Source of the DNA: KK5 sp034043675
GTDB taxonomy: Bacteria; Pseudomonadota; Gammaproteobacteria; Burkholderiales; Burkholderiaceae_C
Assembly (NCBI RefSeq): GCF_034043675.1
Contig: NZ_JAXCLA010000003.1
Location: 434,001 to 498,000 of the forward strand
Length of the DNA stretch: 64,000 nt
Direction of reading: 5' to 3'
A program made the position numbers and the translations under genes. The notes below the pieces were generated by a model. That model was not told the origin of the DNA. It saw only the letters and a list, made by a program, of their open reading frames with translations, and searched no databases. Positions 34,839-42,980 of this stretch are shown here, piece after piece (position 1 is the first letter of the stretch; every line of letters starts with the position of its first letter).

Positions 34839-36938
34839 ATGTACCGTTCCTGCCCGCGCGGCGCCACCTGGCGCCTGTCCGCTCTTGCCTCTTCCGTCCT
34901 GACCCTGCTGGCCTCGGCCCCTGCCGTCCACGCCCAGCAGCAGGAGGCCGACGCCGCGAGCACCCAGCTCGAGACCGTCCAGGTCAGCGGCAACTGGCTC
35001 GGCACGGGCTTGCAGGGCAGCGTCAAGAACTTCGCCGGCGCGCGCACCGTGGTGGACCGTGACGAGGTGGAGGCCAGTGGTGCCGTCAGCATCGGCGACC
35101 TGATGCGCCGCATCCCGGGCGTGCAGGCCAGCGAGAACTCCGGCACCGCCGGCAGCGCCATCTCGATGAACATCGGCGTGCGCGGCCTGACCGGTCGCTA
35201 CTCGCCCCGCTCGACCGTGCTGCTGGACGGCATCCCGATGGCGGTGGCGCCCTACGGCCAGCCGCAACTCTCGTTCGCGCCGGTGAGCCTGGCGAATATC
35301 GAATCGGTGGACGTCGTGCGCGGCGGTGGCGCCGTGCGCTACGGCCCGCAGAACGTCGGCGGCATCATCAACTTCAACACCCGCGCGATCCCCAACGATC
35401 CGGGCTTCGTCGGCAGCGTCACCTTGCGCCGCAACGAGTACAGCGAGGGCGGCAGCGGCAACACGCAGGCCAGCCTGTTCCTGGGCCAGCAGCTCGATTC
35501 GGGCCTCGGCGTGGCGCTGCTCTACTCGGGACTGCGCGGCAGCGACTGGCGCGCCGGCAGCGACGAGCATCTGGACGATCTGGCGCTGAAGTTCCGCTAC
35601 GAGATCGGCGCCGGCGCCGAGGTCTACGGCAAGCTGTCCTACTTCGAGGTCAAGTCGATGACGCCGGGCGGCCTCACCGTCGCCCAGTACAACGCCGACC
35701 CCTTCCAGAACACGCGGCCCACCGACTTCTGGAACGGCCGCCGCCAGGGCCTGGACCTGGGCTACCTGAACACCCTGTCGGCCACGCAGGAATTCGAGAT
35801 CCGCACCTACTACAACGAGAGCACGCGCCAGAGCTCGCTGATCAACGCGGCGCGCACGCAGAACGCCATCCAGCCGCGCGACTATGAAGTGCTGGGCATC
35901 GAGCCGCGCTACACGCAGCGCCTCACCTTCGGCGCCACGACGCATGATCTGACCCTGGGCTACCGCTTCGTGCGCGAACGCGGCAGCGACAACAGCTACA
36001 ACCAGACGATCGCCACGGGCGCAAATTCGGCCGTCACCCGCTTCCGCAACTCCACTGACGCGCAGGCCGTCTACCTGGACGACAAGATCGCCGTGGGCGC
36101 CTGGCGCATCACGCCGGGCCTGCGCTACGAGCACATCGTTTCCAGTCGCGACGACCTCGCCGCCGGCCAGACTTTCGATGTCCGCAACAACAAGCCGCTG
36201 CCCTCGCTGAACGTCGCCTACCTGCTGAGCCGCGAGCTGACGGTGTTCGGCAACTTCAGCACCTCGTTCGGCCCGGTGCAGAACCTGCAGCTGAACTCGC
36301 AGACGCCCGCCAATCCGCTGAAGCCCGAACTGGCCCGCACCTTCGAGCTGGGCGGCCGCTGGCAGGGCCGCGGCCTCAGCGCCGAGCTGACCGCCTTCCG
36401 GCTGAAGTTCGATAACCAGATCCAGCAGGTGCCCGGCGTCACGCCGACGCTGTTCCAGAACATCGGCGAGACCAAGCACGAGGGCATCGAATCCGCGTTG
36501 AGCTACGCCTTCGACCGCGCCGGCCCGCTCGCGGGCCTGGAGGCCTACGCGAACTACACCTTCACCCGCGCGCTGCAGGAGTCCGGCGCCACGGCCGGCC
36601 GCGACGTGCCCTTCTACTCGCGCAACACCGACACCGTCGGTACTCGCTATGCGCTCGGCGACTGGACGCTGAACCTCTCCAGCACGCACCAGAGCGCCCA
36701 GTATTCGGACAACGCCAACACCATCGCCGAGGCGGCCAATGCCAGCGTCGGCCGCATCCCCGGCTACCGGCTGTGGAACGTGCAGGCCAGCTGGAAGCCG
36801 GGCAAGCGTTTCGACGTGGACGTCGGCGTCAACAACCTCGCCGACAAGCGCTACTACACGCGCAACGTGGACGGCAACGCGGGCCGCATGGTCGGCGCGC
36901 CGCGCACGGTCTACGTGCAGGGCCGCCTGAACTTCTGA
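34839..36938 (+). CDS. FecA-like TonB-dependent outer-membrane receptor
   Basis: 699 residues from the ATG at 34839. The signal peptide ends at AVHA|QQQEAD. A TonB-box-like ETVQVSG is followed directly by the plug (AVSIGDLMRRIPGVQ, STVLLDGIPMAVAPYGQPQ, VDVVRGGGAVRYGPQNVGGIINF), which is very like FecA of the ferric-citrate system, and a 22-strand barrel ending in YVQGRLNF. The N-terminal signalling domain of true FecA is absent and there are no fecI/fecR genes nearby, so it does not signal to a sigma factor. The substrate is probably ferric citrate or a similar Fe(III) carboxylate. TGATG overlap with the PepSY gene. Confidence 0.9.
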   Translation: MYRSCPRGATWRLSALASSVLTLLASAPAVHAQQQEADAASTQLETVQVSGNWLGTGLQGSVKNFAGARTVVDRDEVEASGAVSIGDLMRRIPGVQASENSGTAGSAISMNIGVRGLTGRYSPRSTVLLDGIPMAVAPYGQPQLSFAPVSLANIESVDVVRGGGAVRYGPQNVGGIINFNTRAIPNDPGFVGSVTLRRNEYSEGGSGNTQASLFLGQQLDSGLGVALLYSGLRGSDWRAGSDEHLDDLALKFRYEIGAGAEVYGKLSYFEVKSMTPGGLTVAQYNADPFQNTRPTDFWNGRRQGLDLGYLNTLSATQEFEIRTYYNESTRQSSLINAARTQNAIQPRDYEVLGIEPRYTQRLTFGATTHDLTLGYRFVRERGSDNSYNQTIATGANSAVTRFRNSTDAQAVYLDDKIAVGAWRITPGLRYEHIVSSRDDLAAGQTFDVRNNKPLPSLNVAYLLSRELTVFGNFSTSFGPVQNLQLNSQTPANPLKPELARTFELGGRWQGRGLSAELTAFRLKFDNQIQQVPGVTPTLFQNIGETKHEGIESALSYAFDRAGPLAGLEAYANYTFTRALQESGATAGRDVPFYSRNTDTVGTRYALGDWTLNLSSTHQSAQYSDNANTIAEAANASVGRIPGYRLWNVQASWKPGKRFDVDVGVNNLADKRYYTRNVDGNAGRMVGAPRTVYVQGRLNF

Positions 36939-38023
36939 TGGCGACCGTGTCGCTGCGCCGCCTCTGGCTGCGCCTGCACCGCTGGGTCGCGCTGGGCCTG
37001 GGCTGGCTGCTGATCCTCGCCGGCATCACCGGTGCGATGCTGATCGTCACCCGGCCACTGGACCGTGTGCTCCATCCCGAGCTGTTCGTGGCGCGCAGCA
37101 CCGCGGGTGCGCCAGCGGTGCCGCTGGAAGCCCTGCGCCAGCGCGTGACCGCCGAGTTCGGACCGAAGACCCAGTTCGTCATGCGGCCGCCGCGCGAGCC
37201 CGGCGAGACGCTGCAGATCAATGTCCGCGGCACCTGGAGCGGCACGCTCTACATCGACCCGGCCGACGGCCGCGAGCAGGCCCGCCGCGGCGAGACCGAA
37301 GGTTTCCTCGGCACGCTGTTCAAGCTGCACAGCACCTTGCTGCTGAAGGACACCGGCAAGATCGTGCTGGCCTGGGCGGCGCTGGCCTACCTGTTGATGC
37401 TGGCGACCGGCCTCGTGCTTTGGTGGCCGCGGCGCTGGCCGCCGAGCCTCAGGATCGAGCTGAAGCGCGGCCTGTTGCGTGGCATGTTCGACCTGCACCG
37501 CACCGGCGGCGCGCTGCTGGGCCTGGTCATCGCCGTCTCGGTGGCCAGCGGCGCCTACATGGCCTGGCGGCCACTGGGCGAATTCGTCAGCGCCCTGGCC
37601 GGGCGGCAGGCCGTCAAGCCGCCGGCGCTGCCGAAGGTGGCTGCCGATGCCGATGCACCCCGCCCGACGCTGGACGCGCTGGCCGCCACCGCCCGCGCAC
37701 GCTTCGACAACGCACCGATCGGTTACATCCACCTGTCGGCCTTGCCGGACCGACCCGTCCGTGTGCGCCTGCTGCTGCCCGACGACCCGCACCCGAACGG
37801 CATCAGCTCCGTCTGGCTCGACCCGCGCGACGGCCACGTCCTCGGCGTGAAGCGCTGGAGCGAACTCGACCCCGGCGCGGCGGCGGTGGCCTACGTCTAT
37901 CCGCTGCACACCGGCGAGTTGGGCGGGCCGCTGCATGAGACGCTCAACACGCTGGCAGGGCTGATGCTGGCGGGGCTCGGCGTGACGGGCCTGTGGTTGT
38001 GGTGGAAGAGGCGGCGGGGCTGA
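36938..38023 (+). CDS. PepSY-associated membrane protein (putative ferric-siderophore reductase type)
   Basis: 361 residues with four membrane helices (about 15-37, 140-162, 190-212 and 335-355) and two periplasmic PepSY-type regions. RLHRWVALGLGWLLILAGITGAML, LHSTLLLKDTGK and the final YPLHTGELGGPLHETLNTLAGLMLAGLGVTGLWLW are typical of PepSY_TM proteins; His residues in the helices could hold haem. Homologues next to receptors reduce siderophore-bound iron. Its one-base overlap with the receptor gene supports a shared iron-uptake role. Confidence 0.88.
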   Translation: MATVSLRRLWLRLHRWVALGLGWLLILAGITGAMLIVTRPLDRVLHPELFVARSTAGAPAVPLEALRQRVTAEFGPKTQFVMRPPREPGETLQINVRGTWSGTLYIDPADGREQARRGETEGFLGTLFKLHSTLLLKDTGKIVLAWAALAYLLMLATGLVLWWPRRWPPSLRIELKRGLLRGMFDLHRTGGALLGLVIAVSVASGAYMAWRPLGEFVSALAGRQAVKPPALPKVAADADAPRPTLDALAATARARFDNAPIGYIHLSALPDRPVRVRLLLPDDPHPNGISSVWLDPRDGHVLGVKRWSELDPGAAAVAYVYPLHTGELGGPLHETLNTLAGLMLAGLGVTGLWLWWKRRRG

Positions 38024-38047
38024 TGCGGGGCCGTATTTCCGCCAATC

Positions 38048-38404
38048 TCAACCGAGTCCGAGGATCGCGCTCACGCTGCGTTCCAGTTCCTCGACCAACT
38101 CGGGGTCCATGTACTTGTACTCGTCCGGAATGTCGAGAACATGGATCGCCTTTTGCTCAAGCACAGGTCCGTACTCCGCCAGCAAGCGGGACTTGTGTTT
38201 CTCTTCCATCACGAAGATTGCATCGGCCCAGTGAAGGTCTTGTTCCGAGACGCGACGACGCGCGTTCGGACTGGTTCCGCCCGACCTGACCGACAGTGCC
38301 GGATGCCTACGCCAGATTTGCTCGGCCGTCGGGCTGCGCCATTGGTTCCTGCTGCAGACGAACAGCACCTTGAGCGGGGATTTTTCTTGCGCGGGATTCA
38401 GCAA
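38048..38404 (-). CDS. Low-molecular-weight protein tyrosine phosphatase-like protein
   Basis: 118 residues if started at the TTG at 38404, which has AGG 7 bp upstream; a TTG at 38428 is also open, and no ATG exists before the conserved core. The core KVLFVCSRNQWRSPTAEQIW resembles the C(X)5R loop region of LMW phosphatases, but the loop is CSRNQWRS rather than the usual CxGNxCRS. RSGGTSPNARRRVSEQDLHWADAIFVME and LDIPDEYKYMDPELVEEL fit the shorter subfamily often seen in accessory regions. It overlaps the nucleotidyltransferase gene by 7 bp. Confidence 0.75.
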   Translation of the reverse strand: MLNPAQEKSPLKVLFVCSRNQWRSPTAEQIWRRHPALSVRSGGTSPNARRRVSEQDLHWADAIFVMEEKHKSRLLAEYGPVLEQKAIHVLDIPDEYKYMDPELVEELERSVSAILGLG

Positions 38405-38985
38405 AGCATGACCTGAACTTTTGACCAACGCGCAGCGTAGCGCTTCTGCTCAACGCGCTGGCGGTAGGTATCGACGCTGACTCGGATCGGATTGCGCCGC
38501 ACGACGCAAGCAAACAAGTCTTCGAGCCCGTGCGGCGCAATGACAGTGATGGAGTCATCGGCTTCTAGTCGGATCCCGACGGAGGTGGCGTACTCGGGCC
38601 AGGAGCCCACGGCTTCCTCAAGCGATCCGAGCGGCGGAACGGCGTGGCCGAAGTGCTGCTCGAACCACTGATGGACGGCGGCCTGGTTGGTGACTTCCCA
38701 AGGGACGTCGGGTAAAGCGGCCGTCAACTTGGCCTGCAGCTCTCGGTCCTGCTGCGGATCGAGGCATTCAGCATCAAAGTACGTGACGTCGACATCCGCC
38801 AGCTCTGAGGGTTCCGACTTGTCGTGCAGCTCGTCCCACACCAGATTGCGGATGGCCCCCGCGCCTATGCACCACGAGGAAAGACCCAAGCTGCGGACGG
38901 CGACAAGAGCGTCCATGATCCACTTTGATTGACGAACAACAGCGATCAGTCGATCGATGCGTTCGGACTCTGTTTCGAAGGACAT
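38398..38985 (-). CDS. Nucleotidyltransferase family protein (COG3575/DUF925-like)
   Basis: 195 residues from the ATG at 38985; a TTG at 39000 is an alternative. Family blocks are SSWCIGAGAIRNLVWDELHD, the metal-binding ADVDVTYFD, WEVTNQAAVHQWFEQHFG and SITVIAPHGLEDLFACVVRRNP. The catalytic GxG and DxD-type residues are present. The substrate is unknown. Close packing with the Arr gene upstream (23 bp) and the phosphatase gene downstream suggests one operon. Base composition is less GC-rich than the surroundings. Confidence 0.82.
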   Translation of the reverse strand: MSFETESERIDRLIAVVRQSKWIMDALVAVRSLGLSSWCIGAGAIRNLVWDELHDKSEPSELADVDVTYFDAECLDPQQDRELQAKLTAALPDVPWEVTNQAAVHQWFEQHFGHAVPPLGSLEEAVGSWPEYATSVGIRLEADDSITVIAPHGLEDLFACVVRRNPIRVSVDTYRQRVEQKRYAARWSKVQVMLC

Positions 38986-39008
38986 TTGAGATCTGGACAA
39001 GATGGCTG

Positions 39009-39404
39009 TCAGTTGATGATCGCGCCCATACCCGCCGCCACCCGACTGCGCAGGTTCTCAATGAACTCCGACTCATACGGTTCCCAGGTGTCGAGTTCGC
39101 CGACGACCCTGAGTGGTTGCGAACTGCGATACGAGCGCGTGGGGTTGCCGGGAAACTTCTTGTCCGTGACGTTCGGGTCGTCCTCAAAGTCGCCTACAGG
39201 TTCGACCACATAGACCCTCGGCCTGCCGCTGCCCTTGGCCATCTCCGCTGCCAGCCCGGCGCCTTTGGGCAGGCTCGTGAAATAGATGTGGTTCATCACT
39301 ACGCTGGCGTCGTAGTTGGACCTGAATCCGGCCGTGAGCAGATCGCCCACTTGCAAATCGGCCTTCGTGCCATGAAAGAACGGTCCTGCATCCAAAGCCG
39401 CCAT
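39009..39404 (-). CDS. arr: NAD(+)-rifampin ADP-ribosyltransferase (Arr family)
   Basis: 131 residues; GGAGG lies 5 bp before the ATG. Arr enzymes transfer ADP-ribose from NAD+ to the ansa chain of rifamycins and so inactivate them. The match to the family is strong along the whole length: GPFFHGTKADLQVGDLLTAGF, NHIYFTSLPKGAGLAAEMA, YVVEPVGDFEDDPNVTDKKF, PGNPTRSYRSSQPLRVVGE. It is slightly shorter at the N terminus than the mycobacterial enzyme. Activity is inferred, since some family members have other natural roles. It heads the Arr-nucleotidyltransferase-phosphatase unit. Confidence 0.9.
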   Translation of the reverse strand: MAALDAGPFFHGTKADLQVGDLLTAGFRSNYDASVVMNHIYFTSLPKGAGLAAEMAKGSGRPRVYVVEPVGDFEDDPNVTDKKFPGNPTRSYRSSQPLRVVGELDTWEPYESEFIENLRSRVAAGMGAIIN

Positions 39405-39484
39405 GAGGCCTCCGTCAAAGGCGGAAGTCTATGGCGAGTGCAGGTGCAAACGCCGCAGCTCCTGTCCATCAAACCTGGCCAGCT

Positions 39485-39826
39485 CTAGGGCCTCGATGTT
39501 CGTCGCGCGAGCTCTCTCCTGCGGCTGCGAGCCTTGATGACTACGCCAGCCAGCGCAGCAACCAGCAGCACACCGAATGCGGCCGCCGTTGATGTATTTC
39601 CGGTCTGGATGGCCAGGAGCATTGCCGCGGTGCCGAGCGCCAACGCCGAAACCTTTGAAGTCCACCAGACGGGCGCAGAGGGTATGCCCTTTGCTCGCTG
39701 ACGCAAACCGATGACCGTCGAAACAATCTTGGCCAAAAGGCTCAAGATAAAAATCCACGAGAGGTAGGCTTGGGCAGAGCTGGTGAAGAACTCCAAGTTC
39801 AGAGTCGGATTGGTCGAGAAGGGCAT
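39485..39826 (-). CDS. Small membrane protein of unknown function
   Basis: 113 residues with three hydrophobic segments (about 17-40, 55-72 and 78-97) and a basic C-terminal tail (KARSRRRELARR). Not recognised. Same strand and lower GC as its neighbours in the accessory patch. Confidence 0.6.
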   Translation of the reverse strand: MPFSTNPTLNLEFFTSSAQAYLSWIFILSLLAKIVSTVIGLRQRAKGIPSAPVWWTSKVSALALGTAAMLLAIQTGNTSTAAAFGVLLVAALAGVVIKARSRRRELARRTSRP

Positions 39827-39970
39827 CGGCGGCGCGATCTAATGACGTTACCTGGCGGCGAAGCAGCTCAGCAAGGGAGATCGGCCAGCGTTCTACGACA
39901 GAGGAAGCCAGCCGGTAGAGCCTTTCCGAAGGAGGAACGCCAAGCTGCCACGAATGGATGTGCTTGCATT

Positions 39971-40357
39971 TCAGCGCTTGCCATTCGTGTGAACCTTGTC
40001 GAACTCAACGTATTCAGCCGCTACAGGATCGAACCAATCGATCCTTGAGGACTGCTTGAAGACTCTGAATCGATCAACGACTGGGCCGGTGTTGGGATCG
40101 CCTCCGCACTGGTCAGAGTGCAGCTCGCGGATTGCAAGCTCTACGACCGCGTTGTCGCAGTGCTCTGGATAGAACGACAGGCATTGCTCTTTCGCCCAGG
40201 AGGAGTACAGACGTTCGGACCGGACCTTGACGCGAAGAGCCTCGATGGCCTGCATGTCCGAAACGTCCTTGCATGATGCGTCGCCCATCGACCATGAGGC
40301 AGGACAAGACAAACCAAGCACCGTTGCCGCAACTGCGGGGAAAAGATGCGGCTTCAT
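39971..40357 (-). CDS. Secreted protein of unknown function
   Basis: 128 residues from the ATG at 40357; the longer frame upstream is a basic, Cys-rich leader and is unlikely. Signal peptide MKPHLFPAVAATVLGLSCPASWS. The mature part has several Cys (DASCKDVSD, EQCLSFYPEHCDNAV, SDQCGGDPN) and is likely disulfide-bonded in the periplasm. Family not recognised. Confidence 0.6.
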   Translation of the reverse strand: MKPHLFPAVAATVLGLSCPASWSMGDASCKDVSDMQAIEALRVKVRSERLYSSWAKEQCLSFYPEHCDNAVVELAIRELHSDQCGGDPNTGPVVDRFRVFKQSSRIDWFDPVAAEYVEFDKVHTNGKR

Positions 40358-40376
40358 CCTCAGACAAGCTTGGTGC

Positions 40377-40793
40377 TCATTCAGGCAGCCGTTTGGACAG
40401 CGAATAGCGGGCGGGTAGAGAGCATGCCTCTCGGGCGACGTAGAACATCGCCCAAGCTGTGAACATCGTTTGCAAGGGCATCTGCATATGCGCGAATGCG
40501 GCGGCCGACGGGAGCCCAATTCCCGTGAGCAAAGTGAGAGCGATCGAGGCCCGACCGGAAAGCGACTGTTCCAGAGCGCGATGAGCCTCTGGGTTGGACA
40601 TCGCGGCCAGGGATTCGATGGGCAGGCGGTTCAGCGCTCGGGCTTGCAAGCCCCCGGCAACGAGCCCGCCCAGCCCGCACAGAGCGACGGCCATCCACCA
40701 GTCAGAGATGCCATCGACGACGCCGAGAACGAGAACCAGGAGCCAAAAGGCGATCCACTTCAGGTTCCAGGCAACGGTGAGGGTGGCGGGCAT
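40377..40793 (-). CDS. Small membrane protein of unknown function
   Basis: 138 residues with hydrophobic segments at about 11-28, 33-50, 82-100 and 103-118. Not recognised. It stands 19 bp upstream of the secreted-protein gene on the same strand, so the two are probably co-transcribed. Confidence 0.6.
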   Translation of the reverse strand: MPATLTVAWNLKWIAFWLLVLVLGVVDGISDWWMAVALCGLGGLVAGGLQARALNRLPIESLAAMSNPEAHRALEQSLSGRASIALTLLTGIGLPSAAAFAHMQMPLQTMFTAWAMFYVAREACSLPARYSLSKRLPE

Positions 40794-40855
40794 GACGGCT
40801 AGTTTGCCGCGTCTGCCTTCTGTTCATGCCGTGCGTATTCCCCAGGCCCTATTAC

Positions 40856-41668
40856 TCAATCCCAAGCCGGCGCCAAGCCCTGCGGATCTACCAGCCGTTC
40901 CGCGCGATCCAGCGTGGCGATCTGTGCCATCTCTTCGGCCGTCAGGGTCAGCTCTTGCGCCCGCAGGTTCGACGCCAGGTTCTCGCGCTTCGTCGACGAC
41001 GGGATCACCGCATAGCCCAGCTGCATCGCCCAGGCCAGCGCCACCTGTGCTGGCGTTGCGCCGTGCGTCACCGCGATGCGCACCAGCACCGGGTCCGACA
41101 GCACCTTGCCGTAGCCCAGGGTCATGTACGAGGTCACGGCGATGCCCTGGCCTTGTGCGAATTCGGCTACCGCGCGGTTCTGCAAGTAGGGGTGCAGTTC
41201 GATCTGGTTCGTCGCGATGTTCTCAGCGCCCACCGCGGCGATCGCCTCGCGCAGCAGGGCGGTCGTGAAGTTCGAGACGCCGATCTGTTGCGTGAGCCCG
41301 AGCCGGCGGGCTTCCATCAGTGCTTCGAGTGATTCGGCCAGCGGCACGGCGCCGCCGGGCGAGGGCCAGTGGATCAGGGTCAGTTCTACCTGCTCGCTGC
41401 GCAGCTTCTGCAGGCTCTCCTTCAGGCTGGCGATCAGGCGTTCGCCGCCGAGGTTCTCGGTCCAGATCTTGGTGGTCAGGAAGAGCTCGCGTCGCGGCAC
41501 GCTGCTGGCGGCGATGGCCTGGCCGATCTCGGCTTCATTGCCGTAGATCTGCGCGGTGTCGATGGCGCGGTAGCCGAGATCCAGCGCCTTGGTGGTGGAG
41601 TCGATGACGGCTTGGCCGGTCAGGCGGAAGGTGCCGAGGCCGAAGCGGGGGAGGATAGGGTTTTGCAT
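40856..41668 (-). CDS. dkgB: Aldo/keto reductase (2,5-diketo-D-gluconate reductase B-like)
   Basis: 270 residues. The AKR signature is complete: GLGTFRLTGQAVIDSTTKALDLGYRAIDTAQIYGNEAEIG (catalytic Asp and Tyr), LTTKIW with the catalytic Lys, LTLIHWPSP with the His, and IPSSTKRENLASN for NADPH binding. E. coli DkgB reduces 2,5-diketogluconate and methylglyoxal. It lies 11 bp after the MFS gene on the same strand, so it is probably under the same LysR control. Confidence 0.9.
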   Translation of the reverse strand: MQNPILPRFGLGTFRLTGQAVIDSTTKALDLGYRAIDTAQIYGNEAEIGQAIAASSVPRRELFLTTKIWTENLGGERLIASLKESLQKLRSEQVELTLIHWPSPGGAVPLAESLEALMEARRLGLTQQIGVSNFTTALLREAIAAVGAENIATNQIELHPYLQNRAVAEFAQGQGIAVTSYMTLGYGKVLSDPVLVRIAVTHGATPAQVALAWAMQLGYAVIPSSTKRENLASNLRAQELTLTAEEMAQIATLDRAERLVDPQGLAPAWD

Positions 41669-41679
41669 GGCGATCAAGG

Positions 41680-42867
41680 TTATTGGGAGAACGAAAGGGA
41701 GGACGCGGTGCGGCGGTCGAGCCGCCCGCTCCAGGCGATCAGCGCCAGTGCGACGAGGACCACCGCCGCGCCGATCCACGGCGTGTGCATCAGCCCGAGC
41801 CGGCTGACGATCAGGCCGCCGGCCCAGGCGGCGCCGGCGATACCGACGTTGAAGGCGGCGATGTTCAGGCCCGAGGCCACATCCACCGCACCGGGTGCAT
41901 GCCGCTCTGCCTGCTTGACGACGTAGACCTGCAGGCCCGGCACGTTGCCGAAGGCGACGGCGCCCCACAGCAGCACGGTGCCCAGCGCCAGCCACGGATG
42001 CGGCGCGGTGAAGTTCAGCACCAGCAGCACGGCGGCCAGCCCGGCGAAGATCAGCTTCAGTGCCGGCACGGCGCCGACCCGGTCGGCCAGTCGGCCGCCC
42101 CACACATTGCCGACCGCGACCGACACGCCGTAGACCAGCATCACGCCGCCCACCGCACCGGCGCTGAAGCCGCTGACCTCGGTCAGGATCGCCGCCAGGA
42201 AGGTGAAGGGGATGAAGGAGCCGCCGTAGCCGACGGCTGTGGTCGCGTAGACCAGCAGCAGCCGCGGCTCGGTCAGCACCTGCAGCTGCTGGCGCAGCGA
42301 GGCCGGCGGCGCGTCGGAGCGCAGCCCGCGCGGCACGAACACGGCACTGGCGACGAAGGCGACGATGCCCAGCGCGGCGACGGCCAGGAAGGTCTCGCGC
42401 CAGCCGAAGTGCTGGCCGATGAAGGTGCCCAGCGGCACGCCGGTGACCAGGGCCACGGTGAGGCCGCTGAACATGGTGGCGATGGCGCTGGCGGCCTTGT
42501 CCTTGGGCACGAGGCCGGTGGCGATCGTCGAGCCGATCGAGAAGAACACGCCGTGGGCGAGGCCCGTCAGCACGCGCGCCGCTACCAGGGTGCCGTAGCC
42601 GGGCGCGGCCCAGGCGATCAGGTTGCCGGCGCTGAACAGCGCCATCAGCGCCAGCAGCAGGGTTTTGCGCGGCAGGCGCGCGGTGAGGGCGGTCAGCAGC
42701 GGCGCGCCGATGGCCACGCCAAGCGCGTAGAGGCTGACCAGCAGGCCCGCCGAGGGCAGGCTGACCTGGAGGTCCGCCGCCAGCGTGGGCAGCAGGCCGA
42801 CGATGACGAACTCGGTCGTCCCGATGGCGAAGGCGCTGATCGTCAGCGCCAGCAAGGCGAGTGGCAT
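41680..42867 (-). CDS. MFS transporter, DHA1 (YdhP/AraJ-like)
   Basis: 395 residues with 12 membrane segments, from the ATG at 42867, which has AGGAG upstream. The start LALTISAFAIGTTEFVIVGLLPTLAADLQV and the GLAHGVFFSIGSTIATGLVPKDKAASAIA segment are typical of the YdhP/NepI drug- or metabolite-efflux group. It is divergent from a LysR gene with a palindromic operator between, and followed by a dkgB-like reductase. The exported compound is unknown. Confidence 0.9.
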   Translation of the reverse strand: MPLALLALTISAFAIGTTEFVIVGLLPTLAADLQVSLPSAGLLVSLYALGVAIGAPLLTALTARLPRKTLLLALMALFSAGNLIAWAAPGYGTLVAARVLTGLAHGVFFSIGSTIATGLVPKDKAASAIATMFSGLTVALVTGVPLGTFIGQHFGWRETFLAVAALGIVAFVASAVFVPRGLRSDAPPASLRQQLQVLTEPRLLLVYATTAVGYGGSFIPFTFLAAILTEVSGFSAGAVGGVMLVYGVSVAVGNVWGGRLADRVGAVPALKLIFAGLAAVLLVLNFTAPHPWLALGTVLLWGAVAFGNVPGLQVYVVKQAERHAPGAVDVASGLNIAAFNVGIAGAAWAGGLIVSRLGLMHTPWIGAAVVLVALALIAWSGRLDRRTASSLSFSQ

Positions 42868-42949
42868 GGTGTGAGGACTCCTGGATAGAGAGGCTCGCAC
42901 TGTGCGCCGATGTGGCTTGCAGAAAAAGCCGTCAATTGGCAGAAATTTC

Positions 42950-42964
42950 TTGACTTGAAGTCAA
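42950..42964. promoter_or_regulatory. LysR-type operator between MFS and LysR genes
   Basis: ttgacttgaagtcaa is a perfect 6-bp inverted repeat with a 3-bp centre, located 16 bp before the LysR start and 83 bp before the MFS start. An adjacent AT-rich stretch (42965-42972) may be a promoter element. The position suits autoregulation and divergent control. Confidence 0.6.
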
Positions 42965-42980
42965 CAATAAAATCGGCACG

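Noticed and set aside
39429..39758. A 109-residue minus-strand frame overlapping the small membrane protein
   Set aside because: The frame at 39485-39826 has clean membrane segments and its own ATG; this one has a mixed, motif-free composition.
38048..40793. A prophage or integrative element
   Set aside because: No integrase, transposase, tRNA edge or flanking repeat is visible; only composition and gene content hint at transfer.
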